Positions 1 to 7,577 of a stretch of DNA of 8,916 nt are shown here, piece by piece (position 1 is the stretch's first letter; each line of letters opens with the position of its first letter). Origin of the DNA: an uncultured Woeseiaceae bacterium (lineage in GTDB: Bacteria; Pseudomonadota; Gammaproteobacteria; Woeseiales; Woeseiaceae). The position numbers and the translations under genes are program-made. Below the pieces are notes generated by a model. The model saw only the letters and a list, made by a program, of their open reading frames with translations. It was not told the DNA's origin and ran no database searches. The stretch spans positions 1 to 8,916 of the forward strand of contig CAMYMP010000667.1 of NCBI GenBank assembly GCA_947259435.1, written 5' to 3'.

Positions 1-563
1 ACCTTATTAATAGTCTCATGCGCGACATGTTCGACGAGGCCGTCGCGGTCGTGCGGCAGGGCAGCGGCGCGCAAGATCTTGCCGAGACCCGCCAGGCCTA
101 CATGCGTTACGTCGGCCAGGGCCATGAGATTGCCGTGAACCTTCCGATCGAGGTATACGACGACAGCCATGCCGCCGTTTTCAAGCAAGCATTTGAAGAG
201 GCCTATGCGAAACTCTATGGCCGCACGATCGACGGCATCGAGATCGAAGCGCTGAGCTGGACGTTGACGATCAGCGCACCACGCCAGTCGAATGCGGGCA
301 GGTCGTTGAAGTCGCAGCAGCGAAACGGCGCGACGGCAGTGAAACCCGAAACGACCCAGTCGATGTTCGATCCCTTAACGACCGAACGCGTCGACGTGCC
401 TGTCTACATGCGTGAACAGCTGTCGCCGGGTGATCGTCTCGACGGTCCGGCCCTGATTACCGAAGATCAGACAACGACGGTCGTCACTTCGGTCTACGCC
501 GCGGAGATCGATGCCCGCGGTTACATCGTGCTGACGCAAAAGGGGAGCAGCGACGATGAGTAA
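1..563 (+). CDS. hyuA: Hydantoinase/oxoprolinase subunit A (HyuA), C-terminal part
   Basis: This is the 3' end of a gene that starts before the window: the frame is open from base 3 and 186 residues are visible. The ATG at 18 is internal, because the residues before it (LINSL) continue the family pattern. HyuA is the ATP-dependent subunit that, with HyuB, opens cyclic amides such as hydantoins or 5-oxoproline in the cytoplasm. The call rests on the C-terminal signature: an R-Y-V-G-Q-G-H-E block at about 111-134, the acidic helix ending in KLYGR, the EIEALSWTLTISAPR strand, then a variable linker and the closing block GPALITEDQTTTVV. The stop (561-563) overlaps the hyuB start by 8 nt, as expected for a coupled pair. 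The ATPase part lies outside the window and the substrate cannot be read from this fragment. Confidence 0.88.
   Translation, partial: LINSLMRDMFDEAVAVVRQGSGAQDLAETRQAYMRYVGQGHEIAVNLPIEVYDDSHAAVFKQAFEEAYAKLYGRTIDGIEIEALSWTLTISAPRQSNAGRSLKSQQRNGATAVKPETTQSMFDPLTTERVDVPVYMREQLSPGDRLDGPALITEDQTTTVVTSVYAAEIDARGYIVLTQKGSSDDE
542..547 (+). promoter_or_regulatory. Ribosome-binding site that fixes the hyuB start
   Basis: GGGGAG lies 8 nt before the ATG at 556, inside the end of hyuA. It shows that the original hyuB start is at 556, not the GTG at 600 where the long open frame begins. That GTG has no purine-rich site in front of it. Confidence 0.7.
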
Positions 564-2084
564 AACAAGCGCTCTGCAAAAAATTCATGCGCAGATCATG
601 TGGTCTTCGATACTGAGGGGCGCATGCTTGCCCAGGCGATAACCGGCACCCCGGGCCACGTCAACGCGATGGCCGCGAGTGTCGGCTTCTTCCTTAATAA
701 GCACCCGCTGGACACGCTCGAGCCCGGAGATGTACTGGTCACCAACGATCCCTGGCACGGCACGGGGCATCTCAACGACTTCACGGTAGTGACGCCGGTT
801 TTTCACAAAGACAAAGCCGTCGCGCTGTTTGCCGCGACGTCCCACATTGCCGACGTCGGCGGGCTCGGCTTCGGCCCTGACGGCCGCCAGGTTTATGAAG
901 AAGGCATCAACCTGCCGATCGGCTATTTGTTCCGCGCCGGCGAACCGAACGCAACCCTGCTCGAGATTCTGCGTGCAAACGTGCGCGATCCGGTTGCAGC
1001 GCAAGGCGATCTGTACTCATTGACGGCGTGCAACAAGGCGGGCGCCGATGCATTGCTCATCATGCTCGACGAGTTCGGCCTCGACAATTTCGACGACGTC
1101 GCGTCAATGATCATCGATAACTCGCGCCAGGCTATGCTCGACGAGATCCGCAAACTTCCCAAAGGCCGGTGGCGTTACTCGATGCGTATCGACGGCTACG
1201 ACGAGCCGGTCGACCTTCTGTGCGAACTGACGATCGGCGACGACGGCATCGATGTCAGCTTCGACGGCACCTCCTCTGTATGCAGTCACGGCATTAACGT
1301 ACCGCTAACTTACACGCAGGCGTACGCATCATTCGGCGTGCGCTGCGTCATCGGTAACGACATTCCGAACAATGCGGGCTCGCTGGACGTCGTCCGCGTA
1401 ACTGCACCCGAAGGATCGATACTCAATGCGAAACGGCCGGCCGCCGTGTCCGCCCGGCACGCTATCGGCCAGCTGTTGCCCGACGTCGTGCTCGGTTGCC
1501 TCGAAGAACCGCTCGACGGGCAGGTACCGGTCGAAGGCGCAGCCTGCCTGTTCGGCCCCGTGTTTCTCGGCGGCCGCGGCGTTATTCCGGGCAGCGACAG
1601 TGAGACTTTTGTCATGAACGCGTTCTACGCTGGCGGCACCGGAGCAAGACCGGGCAAGGACGGCCTCTCCTGCACGGCGTTTCCATCCGGCGTCCGCAGC
1701 ACGCCGGTCGAGATCACCGAGAACACGGCCCCGCTGATCATGTGGCAGAAAGAATTCCGCCCGGGCTCGGGCGGTGATGGCCGCTTCCGCGGCGGCCTGG
1801 GCCAGATCATGGAATTCGCCCATGCCGAAGGCGAAGCCTTCGCCGTATCGAAAATGTTCGATCGCATCGATCATCCGCCGCGTGGCCGCGACGGCGGCGG
1901 CGAGGGTGCTCCTGCGAACGTCTATATAAAGAGTGGCGCAAAGCTCAGGGGCATGGGCCGCGAGATCATCCCGGCCGGCGAATCGATGATCCTCGAAACC
2001 GCCGGCGGCGGTGGCAGAGGCAAGCCATCCGATCGAACCCAGGAGGCGATCGCAGCAGACAAGAAGAACGGCTTAATTTCATGA
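556..2084 (+). pseudogene. hyuB: Hydantoinase/oxoprolinase subunit B (HyuB), broken by an N-terminal deletion and frameshift
   Basis: HyuB is the partner of HyuA in cyclic-amide hydrolysis. The body of the protein is clear: VFDTEGRMLAQAITGTPGH, then NDPWHGTGHLNDFTVVTPVF, SHIADVGG, EGINLPIGYLF, and a C-terminal glycine-rich AGGGGRGKPSDR before a normal stop at 2082-2084. The front is damaged. From the ATG at 556, with its good ribosome-binding site, the frame reads MSKTSALQKIHAQIMW up to base 603, the usual N-terminus of this subfamily. It then leaves the frame and would stop soon after. The rest (V-F-D onward, 603-2081, 493 residues) is in a different frame. Relatives have roughly 30 residues between these points (an N-R-L helix, an R-T-A-F segment and an R-E-A-G-D-L-S-A-G stretch), all absent here, so about 97 nt appear to be lost (length must be 1 mod 3). 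Translation from GTG 600 would give a protein without its conserved N-terminus. Loss in the organism and loss in the assembly are both possible. Confidence 0.8.
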
Positions 2085-2088
2085 TGGT

Positions 2089-2106
2089 CGCGGGTCGGGT
2101 TCCGCG
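2089..2106. other. Short GC hairpin between convergent genes, possible weak terminator
   Basis: A 5-bp stem (CGCGG at 2089-2093 with CCGCG at 2102-2106, loop of 8) fills the 23-nt gap between the hyuB stop and the asparaginase stop. There is no T-run on either side, so a terminator role is only suggested by position. Confidence 0.2.
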
Positions 2107-2107
2107 T

Positions 2108-2986
2108 TCAGGCGTCGAAAGTTGCTACGAACATCCTGTGCGAGTTGGTAACGGACGCTCGTTTCATCCCCTGCGAGTTGTAGGTCATTGCAATGTGGCC
2201 GTCTTTCGTGACGGCGATGACGCCGCCGTCGCCGCCGAGCCGCTTGACGTCGGCGAGCATCTCATCGATGGCCGCCTCCGGCGTCAGACCGCCTCTGACT
2301 TTGCACGCAATCACAAGCGCGCCGCCCGCCCGGATGATCTGTTCGCCCGTACCCGTGCATGAGATCGCGATCTGGTCGTCTGCCCACGTACCGGGACCGA
2401 TCAGCGGCGAGTCGCCCACACGGCCCTCGAGCTTGCCGAAGGTCCCGCCTGTCGACGTTGCTGCGGCCAGGCCACCTGACTGGTCAAGCGCGACAGCACC
2501 CACCGTGCCGTGCTCCTGCTCCCGCAGTTCGTGCTCGTACACGCCGACGGGCAGCGTGTAGTAATTGTCCGGATCGTCGACGAGCTCCAGACCCTGCTCC
2601 GTCGCGAATTCGCGCGCACCCTTGCTGACGAGCATGACGTGCGGCGTGTCGTCCATCACCCGCCGCGCCACGCGAACCGGGTTCACGACACCGACGACGG
2701 CAGCGACCGCGCCCGCTTCCCTGTTGCGACCGTCCATGATCGACGCGTCGAGTTCGACATAGCCGGCGGTATTTGGCGCCGAGCCACGCCCCGCAACGTA
2801 CATGCCGCTGCTTTCCAGCTCTGCGACGGCGTGCTCGACCACATCGAGAGCGCTGTCGCCCGCTTCGAGCCGGCGCTGGCAATCAGTCGTCAGTTTGCGC
2901 ATGTGGTCTTCGACTGCAGAATAGTCCCGACCGGCTACGGGTCCGGCACCGCCGTGCAGGGCAAATGCGTAGGTCTTGGCTGAAAT
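2108..2986 (-). CDS. Isoaspartyl peptidase / plant-type L-asparaginase (Ntn hydrolase)
   Basis: This enzyme hydrolyses asparagine and/or isoaspartyl dipeptides and is made as a precursor that cleaves itself before a catalytic threonine. Counting from the proposed start at 2986 (292 residues), the visible motifs are ALHGGAG (10-15), AGRGS (65-69), LDASIMDGRNREAGAVA (79-95), HGTVGAVALD with the likely nucleophile Thr161, the AATSTGG loop, GDSPLIGPGTWAD and SCTGTGEQIIR. The order matches the E. coli IaaA type, but the linker before the threonine is short. The first in-frame ATG (2902) is too late: it would remove HGGAG. No ATG, GTG or TTG lies between that motif and the upstream stop at 3020-3022. 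ATT at 2984-2986 is preceded by GGGAG at 7 nt and is the best start; CTG at 3014-3016 is the alternative. It is convergent with hyuB and lies 63 nt downstream of cfa on the same strand, so it may be read through from the lipid cluster. Family confidence is high, the start is uncertain. Confidence 0.87.
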   Translation of the reverse strand: MSAKTYAFALHGGAGPVAGRDYSAVEDHMRKLTTDCQRRLEAGDSALDVVEHAVAELESSGMYVAGRGSAPNTAGYVELDASIMDGRNREAGAVAAVVGVVNPVRVARRVMDDTPHVMLVSKGAREFATEQGLELVDDPDNYYTLPVGVYEHELREQEHGTVGAVALDQSGGLAAATSTGGTFGKLEGRVGDSPLIGPGTWADDQIAISCTGTGEQIIRAGGALVIACKVRGGLTPEAAIDEMLADVKRLGGDGGVIAVTKDGHIAMTYNSQGMKRASVTNSHRMFVATFDA

Positions 2987-2993
2987 GAGGGGT

Positions 2994-2998
2994 CTCCC
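2994..2998 (-). promoter_or_regulatory. Ribosome-binding site supporting the ATT start of the asparaginase
   Basis: GGGAG on the minus strand lies 7 nt before the ATT at 2984-2986. The GGAG part can pair with CTCC at 3001-3004 (loop of 3), so a small hairpin could mask the site. The hairpin is only 4 bp and may be chance. Confidence 0.4.
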
Positions 2999-3049
2999 GC
3001 GGAGGACAGGCGACAGATTTTACCGGTTCGGCTGCTTAGCGGACAGGTT

Positions 3050-4321
3050 CTAGTAGTTGATAATGCCGCGGCGGGCGTCGGGGCGCATGATCAGCATCTG
3101 CACGGTGCCGATAGCCCGCTCCATGAATGCGCTTTCGCAGTAACAGAGGTAGTACTGCCACATACGAATAAATTCACTGGAATAACCGAGCTTGCCGACC
3201 TCGTCAATTTTCGCAAAAAACCGGTCATGCCATCGGCGCAATGTAGCGGCGTAGTGTGGCCCAATGTCTTCGAGATGGATGACACGCATGTCGGTGTGCT
3301 CGGTCATCGTCCGGGACATGTCGGTGACCGACGTCAGGCAACCGCCCGGAAATATGTAACGTTTGATGAAGTCGACACCTTTCTTATAACGATCGTATTT
3401 CTGATCGGCGATCGTGATCGACTGCAGCAGCATCTGCCCGTCGGGCTTCAGCAGTTCGCAGCATTTCCTGAAAAACGTGTCGTGAAACTCATGTCCGACA
3501 GCCTCGACCATCTCGATCGATACGAGTTTGTCGTAAGTGCCCGTGAGGTCTCGATAATCATCGAATAACAGCGTAATGCGATCCTCGAGGCCTGCCTTGC
3601 GTACAGCCTGCGTCGCGAAATCGAACTGCTGCTTCGAAATCGTGGTCGTCGTCACGTGGCAGCCATAGTTGCCGGCTGCATGTATCGCGAAGCCGCCCCA
3701 ACCCGTGCCGATCTCGATCACGGAATCCTCCGGCGACAAATCGAGTTTCCTGCAGATACGATCGAGCTTCTCGGTCGACGCCGCCTCGAGGCTCGTATCG
3801 GCCGAATCGAAATAGGCGCAGGAGTACATCATCTTCTCGTCCAGCCACAGACGGTAGAAATCGTTGCCGAGATCGTAGTGGGCGGCAATATTGCGGCGGC
3901 TGCCTTCCTGCGTATTTCTGTTGTAGAAGTGCAGCAGTTTCTGCAGCGGTTTGGTGAACAGCGCCGTGCCGGAATCGACTTCTTCGAGGACATCACGGTT
4001 GCGCAACAGGATTCGCAGCAGGTTGCTCAAATCACTGCATGTCCAATAGCCTTGAATGTAGGCCTCGCCGGCACCGATCGAGCCGCCGAACGCGACATCA
4101 CGATAGAAGCGCGGATTCTCCACGGTGAGGTGTGCCGTCAACGGAACCCCATCAGTCAGCTGGCCATGAATCGTATGCTGACCGTTCTCGGTAATGACGA
4201 TCTGCCCGTTCTGAATCTTCCTCAGCCGCGAATGGACGAGTCGCCGCGCCAGTTTGTCGAGCCCGGCGGGTTTTGCCGTCCGCCGCATGAATTCGGGAGA
4301 GTCGATGGATACAGGTCTCAT
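3050..4321 (-). CDS. cfa: Cyclopropane-fatty-acyl-phospholipid synthase family methyltransferase
   Basis: A SAM-dependent enzyme expected to add a methylene or methyl group to the double bond of unsaturated acyl chains in membrane phospholipids, acting at the inner membrane face. It has 423 residues. The N-terminal lipid-binding domain includes FGGSIGAGEAYIQGYW (78-93). The catalytic domain shows AHYDLGNDFY and YSCAYF (Cys168), the SAM loop EIGTGWGG (203-210), SIEMVEAVG (Glu273), DFIKRYIFPGG (317-327), Tyr357 and CYCESAF (Cys395). By recalled alignment Cys168, Glu273, Tyr357 and Cys395 match E. coli Cfa Cys139, Glu239, Tyr317 and Cys354, but the bicarbonate-binding His266 is Gln300 here. The start at 4321 was chosen because its ATG overlaps the DUF1365 stop as ATGA; an upstream ATG at 4387 would add 22 unconserved residues and a 70-nt overlap. 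It is the last gene of the tightly packed part of the cluster and is probably translated by coupling, since only a weak ribosome site is seen. Confidence 0.93.
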   Translation of the reverse strand: MRPVSIDSPEFMRRTAKPAGLDKLARRLVHSRLRKIQNGQIVITENGQHTIHGQLTDGVPLTAHLTVENPRFYRDVAFGGSIGAGEAYIQGYWTCSDLSNLLRILLRNRDVLEEVDSGTALFTKPLQKLLHFYNRNTQEGSRRNIAAHYDLGNDFYRLWLDEKMMYSCAYFDSADTSLEAASTEKLDRICRKLDLSPEDSVIEIGTGWGGFAIHAAGNYGCHVTTTTISKQQFDFATQAVRKAGLEDRITLLFDDYRDLTGTYDKLVSIEMVEAVGHEFHDTFFRKCCELLKPDGQMLLQSITIADQKYDRYKKGVDFIKRYIFPGGCLTSVTDMSRTMTEHTDMRVIHLEDIGPHYAATLRRWHDRFFAKIDEVGKLGYSSEFIRMWQYYLCYCESAFMERAIGTVQMLIMRPDARRGIINY

Positions 4322-5094
4322 GTTTGTCGCACCGCTGCTTGTTTTTTGGTCTTTGGATGCGCATGCACGGGGACGCGTTTGAGCCACAGCCGCAGCGCCT
4401 GCCAGTGTATGGCCAGAAAAATTCTAGCTGTCTGCAACGGGAATCGGACGAGCACGCTCGCCAACGACCAACCGCTGACTTCCCTGCGCTCGAGCATCAT
4501 CGACGCATCGAAGAACCGCTTGCCGTCGCGCGCATTCGCCATGTACACGGACAGGCGCTGCGCGGGTTCCGCCAGCGCCCAGTCGTACTCGACCTCCATC
4601 GGCATGAAAGGCGACACGTGCATCTTCTTCGTCGGATTGAAGCGCCACGCAGATCCTTTCCTGCTCTGGTCCGAGCAGCGCATCACGTAGCAATCGCGTT
4701 CTCCCCAGGGCGTGTTATTCACTTCGGCAACGATAAACTCGACAGTGGTGCCGTCTTCGCCGAAACAGTAGTAAAAACTCACCGGATTGAAGCAGTAACC
4801 GAAATAGGAAAGGTTCGTGAGCAGGCGAATCGCTCCTCTGGGCCGCGTACCCGTCTCCTTCGCAACAAGATCGCGTACGGCGTCCGCAAGCGGCCGGTCT
4901 TCCCGTCCGAGATGATCGCCACGCCTGAAACGGGCCAGCGCCGATCTTGACGTCGACCAGAACCAGCGCTTTTGAAACAGCGTCGGCAACTCATCGAGAT
5001 CGAGGTACATCATGAACAGCCGGTAACTGAAGCGATGCTCCGCCGGCTGCGTTCGCGTGTGCCTAACTCGCCCTTCGTAAATGCAGCTCTGCAT
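4318..5094 (-). CDS. DUF1365 family protein
   Basis: A 258-residue protein of the DUF1365 family, whose biochemical role I cannot name. It begins MQSCIYEGRVRHTR, and the family core NLSYFGYCFNPVSFYYC (94-110) is followed by EVNNTPWGER (124-133). Near the C-terminus a hydrophobic stretch (LQTARIFLAIHWQALRLW) may lie against the membrane. The start at 5094 is supported by AAGG 7 nt upstream and by the family's usual N-terminus; an ATG at 5202 would extend it by 36 unconserved residues inside the preceding gene. It overlaps the end of the FAD protein gene by 32 nt and shares ATGA with cfa. This FAD protein-DUF1365-Cfa order is a common trio in proteobacteria and suggests that DUF1365 works in the same acyl-chain modification, though its reaction is inference. 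Confidence 0.92.
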   Translation of the reverse strand: MQSCIYEGRVRHTRTQPAEHRFSYRLFMMYLDLDELPTLFQKRWFWSTSRSALARFRRGDHLGREDRPLADAVRDLVAKETGTRPRGAIRLLTNLSYFGYCFNPVSFYYCFGEDGTTVEFIVAEVNNTPWGERDCYVMRCSDQSRKGSAWRFNPTKKMHVSPFMPMEVEYDWALAEPAQRLSVYMANARDGKRFFDASMMLERREVSGWSLASVLVRFPLQTARIFLAIHWQALRLWLKRVPVHAHPKTKKQAAVRQT

Positions 5095-6337
5095 CGCCCA
5101 GCCTTTTTTCGAAGTGTTCGACAGCACTGAGCGCGCTGACGACACCGTCTTCGTGAAAACCATTACGCCAGTAGGCGCCGCAGTAGAAGCTGCGATCGAC
5201 ATTCAGATCTGCCTGGCGCTGCTGTGCGGCCACGGCATCCCGCGAGTAGATCGGGTGATCGTACTGAATGCGTTGGATGATCTTGCCCGGATCGATGTAC
5301 TCATCACTGTTCAGTGTCACGCAATACTGTTTGTTCGCGTCCAGGCTCTGCAAAATGTTCATGTTATAAGTCACGGCAACGTGACGCGTCGGGTCTTCGG
5401 GGATGTGATAGTTCCAGGCCGCCCACGCACGTTTACGTCTGGGCATCAGCGAATCGTCCGTATGCAATATTGCTTCGTTCGGCTGATAAGTGATGGCCCC
5501 GAGCACATCGCGCTCATACTGTGTCGGATCCTCGAGTAAGCGCAGCGCCTGGTCACTGTGACACGCGAAAAAGACGTAATCGAAGAGCTCGCGCCCGCCG
5601 GCATCCGTGTCTATCTCGATGCGGTCGTCGATGCGCCGCACGGCTCGAACCGGGCTGTTGAGGCGGATGCGCTCTCGATGGCCGGCCACCAATTTGCGCA
5701 CATACTCGCGTGAACCACCTTTGACGACGCGCCAGATCGGCCGGTCGCGAAGCTGCAGCAGACCGTGGTTGGCGAAAAATCGAACCAGGAACTTCATGGG
5801 CATTTCGAGAATCGAACCGGGCTCGGCCGACCATATTGCGGCAGCCATCGGCACGAGATAGTGGTCGACGAATTCGTGGCAGTAGCCGTTCGCGGACAGG
5901 TAATCGCCGAGCGTCTGTGATGCGTCAACCCGATCGGTGTCTTTCAGCGCCTCGTCGTTGAATCGCAGTATGTCGCGAATCATGCGATGGAACGATGGCT
6001 TGAACAGATTGCTGCGCTGCGAAAAAAGCGTGTTGAGCGACGAACCACTGTATTCGAGGCCGCCATTTTCGGACTGAACGCTGAAACTCATTTCGCTTGC
6101 CTGAGATGGCTGGCCGATCTCATCAAGCAACGCGATAAAATTCGGGTAAGTCCTGTCGTTGAAAACGATGAACCCGGTGTCGACCGGAATCTGCCGGCCT
6201 TTTTCGAAGACGTCGAGGGTATTGGTGTGACCGCCGATATATCCGGCAGCCTCAAAGACGGTGATATCGAACTGACGCCGCAGTTTGTAGGCGGCGACAT
6301 TGCCGGCTATCCCGGTGCCGATAATCGCTATCTTCAT
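5063..6337 (-). CDS. FAD-dependent amine-oxidase-like oxidoreductase
   Basis: A 424-residue flavoprotein of the amine oxidase / phytoene-desaturase-like superfamily. The N-terminal Rossmann fold is plain: IIGTGIAG (5-12) for FAD, Glu29 at the end of the second strand for the ribose, then AGYIGGHTNT (31-40) and VDTGFIVFNDRTYP. A PMAAAIWSAEPGSILEMP block marks the middle, and the C-terminal region has the YCGAYWRNGFHEDGVVSAL segment, which matches the family's second FAD contact. No signal peptide or membrane helix is seen, so it is probably cytoplasmic or membrane-associated. The gene starts 4 nt after the lipocalin stop and overlaps DUF1365 by 32 nt. In this setting it likely oxidises or rearranges acyl chains handled by the methyltransferases. 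The substrate is not evident from sequence, and annotations such as monoamine oxidase would be misleading. Confidence 0.92.
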   Translation of the reverse strand: MKIAIIGTGIAGNVAAYKLRRQFDITVFEAAGYIGGHTNTLDVFEKGRQIPVDTGFIVFNDRTYPNFIALLDEIGQPSQASEMSFSVQSENGGLEYSGSSLNTLFSQRSNLFKPSFHRMIRDILRFNDEALKDTDRVDASQTLGDYLSANGYCHEFVDHYLVPMAAAIWSAEPGSILEMPMKFLVRFFANHGLLQLRDRPIWRVVKGGSREYVRKLVAGHRERIRLNSPVRAVRRIDDRIEIDTDAGGRELFDYVFFACHSDQALRLLEDPTQYERDVLGAITYQPNEAILHTDDSLMPRRKRAWAAWNYHIPEDPTRHVAVTYNMNILQSLDANKQYCVTLNSDEYIDPGKIIQRIQYDHPIYSRDAVAAQQRQADLNVDRSFYCGAYWRNGFHEDGVVSALSAVEHFEKRLGDAELHLRRAS

Positions 6338-6341
6338 GTGC

Positions 6342-6872
6342 CTACCAGCGCTGCGGGACGCGCTGCACTTTGGACATGTCGTAGCCGAACGTGGCGATGA
6401 AGTCGAGGAGCTTCTTGTAATCCTCTTCCGGTATCGTCGGCGTGCGCGCCATGATCCACACGAAATCCCTGCTCTGCCGGCCGATGACCGTCTGGGTGTA
6501 GTCCTCGTCGAGATAGATGATGCGATAGTCGGCCTTGATCGGCCACACGAAGCGCATTCCCCATAGCGCGTTCGTTTCGGTATCCGTGATGAATCCTTTC
6601 GGGTTGTACTCCTTCAGCTTGCCGTCGAAACTGCCCTTGCGAAAGGTGAAGGTCGTTGCGATCGTGCCATCGTCATTCAGCCGATATGTTTCCACGGCGT
6701 TGTGTGCGTTTTTTTCGAGAAACGTCGGTATGTTCGCGATGACGTACCAGGGACCCATGAAACGATCGATATCCACGTAGTCAACGGTTTGCATGTTGGG
6801 CTCCCTGGCAGCACAGCCGGCAAGGGTGCAGGCCGCTACTACCGCGAAAAGGGCTGTCCGGATAGCACTCAT
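6342..6872 (-). CDS. blc: Blc-like outer-membrane lipocalin lipoprotein
   Basis: A bacterial lipocalin of 176 residues that should bind fatty acids or lysophospholipids in its barrel at the inner side of the outer membrane. The start at 6872 gives a classic lipoprotein signal: MSAIRT, a hydrophobic core, and the lipobox LAGC with Cys20. The next residue is Ala, not Asp, which fits sorting to the outer membrane. An ATG at 6938 would put an unsuitable extension in front and overlap the preceding gene. Lipocalin signatures follow: FMGPWYVIANIPTFLEKN (the G-x-W block) and, near the end, VIGRQSRDFVWIMARTP, which is typical of the Blc group. It begins 1 nt after the stop of the DUF6134-type gene and ends 4 nt before the FAD protein, so the three are very likely one transcript. 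Here it may carry modified or damaged lipids. Confidence 0.93.
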   Translation of the reverse strand: MSAIRTALFAVVAACTLAGCAAREPNMQTVDYVDIDRFMGPWYVIANIPTFLEKNAHNAVETYRLNDDGTIATTFTFRKGSFDGKLKEYNPKGFITDTETNALWGMRFVWPIKADYRIIYLDEDYTQTVIGRQSRDFVWIMARTPTIPEEDYKKLLDFIATFGYDMSKVQRVPQRW

Positions 6873-6873
6873 C

Positions 6874-7530
6874 TCACGACAGCTCGTAGCGAATGATGTG
6901 GCCGCCCTTTGCGACCGATTCCAGCGCAAGCCATTCATTGTCTTGCGAGTACCAGAGCGTCAGGTCCACCTCGTAAGCGGTAAGCTTGTAGCGCTTGGCA
7001 GGCACGGACTGGCCGCGAACCTGCACGACCTCTTCCGCCACCTGCTCGACGGTGACGTCGACATACTCCCCGGTCTGCGGGTTCAGGAGCCGCTGCTCCT
7101 GCAGAAACTCCGGATTCCAGTACGCAAAACTCATCACGCACTCGGGCAGATCGACCGGGGTTTCGCCGTTGTCGACCGTGAATCGTGATCCGGCCTGCTC
7201 GCCCGATACCTTGATACGCTCGCCGTTTGCATTCGTTCTGGCGTCGAACCTGACGAGACAGTTGTCCGCCCATCGCTCTGAGTTGGTGTGCTCATAACGG
7301 TATGCGGGGATCAACAGAATCGTGTACTTGAATTTCGCTTCGCTGCGCACGCGCTGGATGCCATCCTCTTCGATGACTTCGTAATAGTGCTTGCCAACCC
7401 TCTTGTCATTCAGATAGACGTCAAAGTCCCAGCTTTCTGCTGCGCCGGTATTCTCGTTTGCGAGAACGGGCGTCACTGTCAACAAGCTGAAGATCCCGAT
7501 CAAAAACAAGTTGATGAATGTCTGTTTCAT
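6874..7530 (-). CDS. Secreted DUF6134-type protein of unknown function
   Basis: A 218-residue protein with a Sec signal peptide (MKQT, hydrophobic core, PVLA with likely cleavage after Ala24), so it is probably periplasmic. The mature part is mostly short beta-strand-like segments: WDFDVYLNDKRVGKHYYEV, a central KFKYTILLIPAYRYEH, CVMSFAYWNPEFLQEQRLLNPQTGEYVDV and a C-terminal LWYSQDNEWLALESV. These match what I recall of DUF6134, whose members sit beside cfa clusters; the family name is from memory and less certain than the secretion call. The ribosome site AAGGA (7540-7544) is 9 nt before the ATG. The gene follows the 94-nt gap with palindromes, so it may start its own transcript. The protein is beta-rich like the lipocalin next to it, and the two might act on the same envelope lipid, which is a guess. 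Confidence 0.78.
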   Translation of the reverse strand: MKQTFINLFLIGIFSLLTVTPVLANENTGAAESWDFDVYLNDKRVGKHYYEVIEEDGIQRVRSEAKFKYTILLIPAYRYEHTNSERWADNCLVRFDARTNANGERIKVSGEQAGSRFTVDNGETPVDLPECVMSFAYWNPEFLQEQRLLNPQTGEYVDVTVEQVAEEVVQVRGQSVPAKRYKLTAYEVDLTLWYSQDNEWLALESVAKGGHIIRYELS

Positions 7531-7577
7531 GACTTGGTTTCCTTATTTTCTGGCAGCTTGCGTGTTGCCTCAGGGGA

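Noticed and set aside
598..606. Programmed ribosomal frameshift at the hyuB break
   Set aside because: No slippery run is present and conserved residues are missing, which a frameshift alone would not cause.
1329..1874. A 181-codon minus-strand frame inside hyuB
   Set aside because: Alanine/arginine-rich reverse-strand shadow; the hyuB frame is clearly the coding one.
600..2084. hyuB as an intact gene starting at GTG 600
   Set aside because: No ribosome site precedes it, the conserved N-terminus would be missing, and a well-formed start with matching N-terminal codons exists at 556 in another frame.
2510..2983. A 157-codon + strand frame opposite the asparaginase
   Set aside because: Antisense shadow: the minus-strand frame has full family motifs over the same bases.
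3656..4690. A 344-codon open frame on the + strand opposite cfa and DUF1365
   Set aside because: It lies antisense across two well-recognised genes, resembles no family, and its composition is what the opposite strand of GC-rich coding DNA gives.
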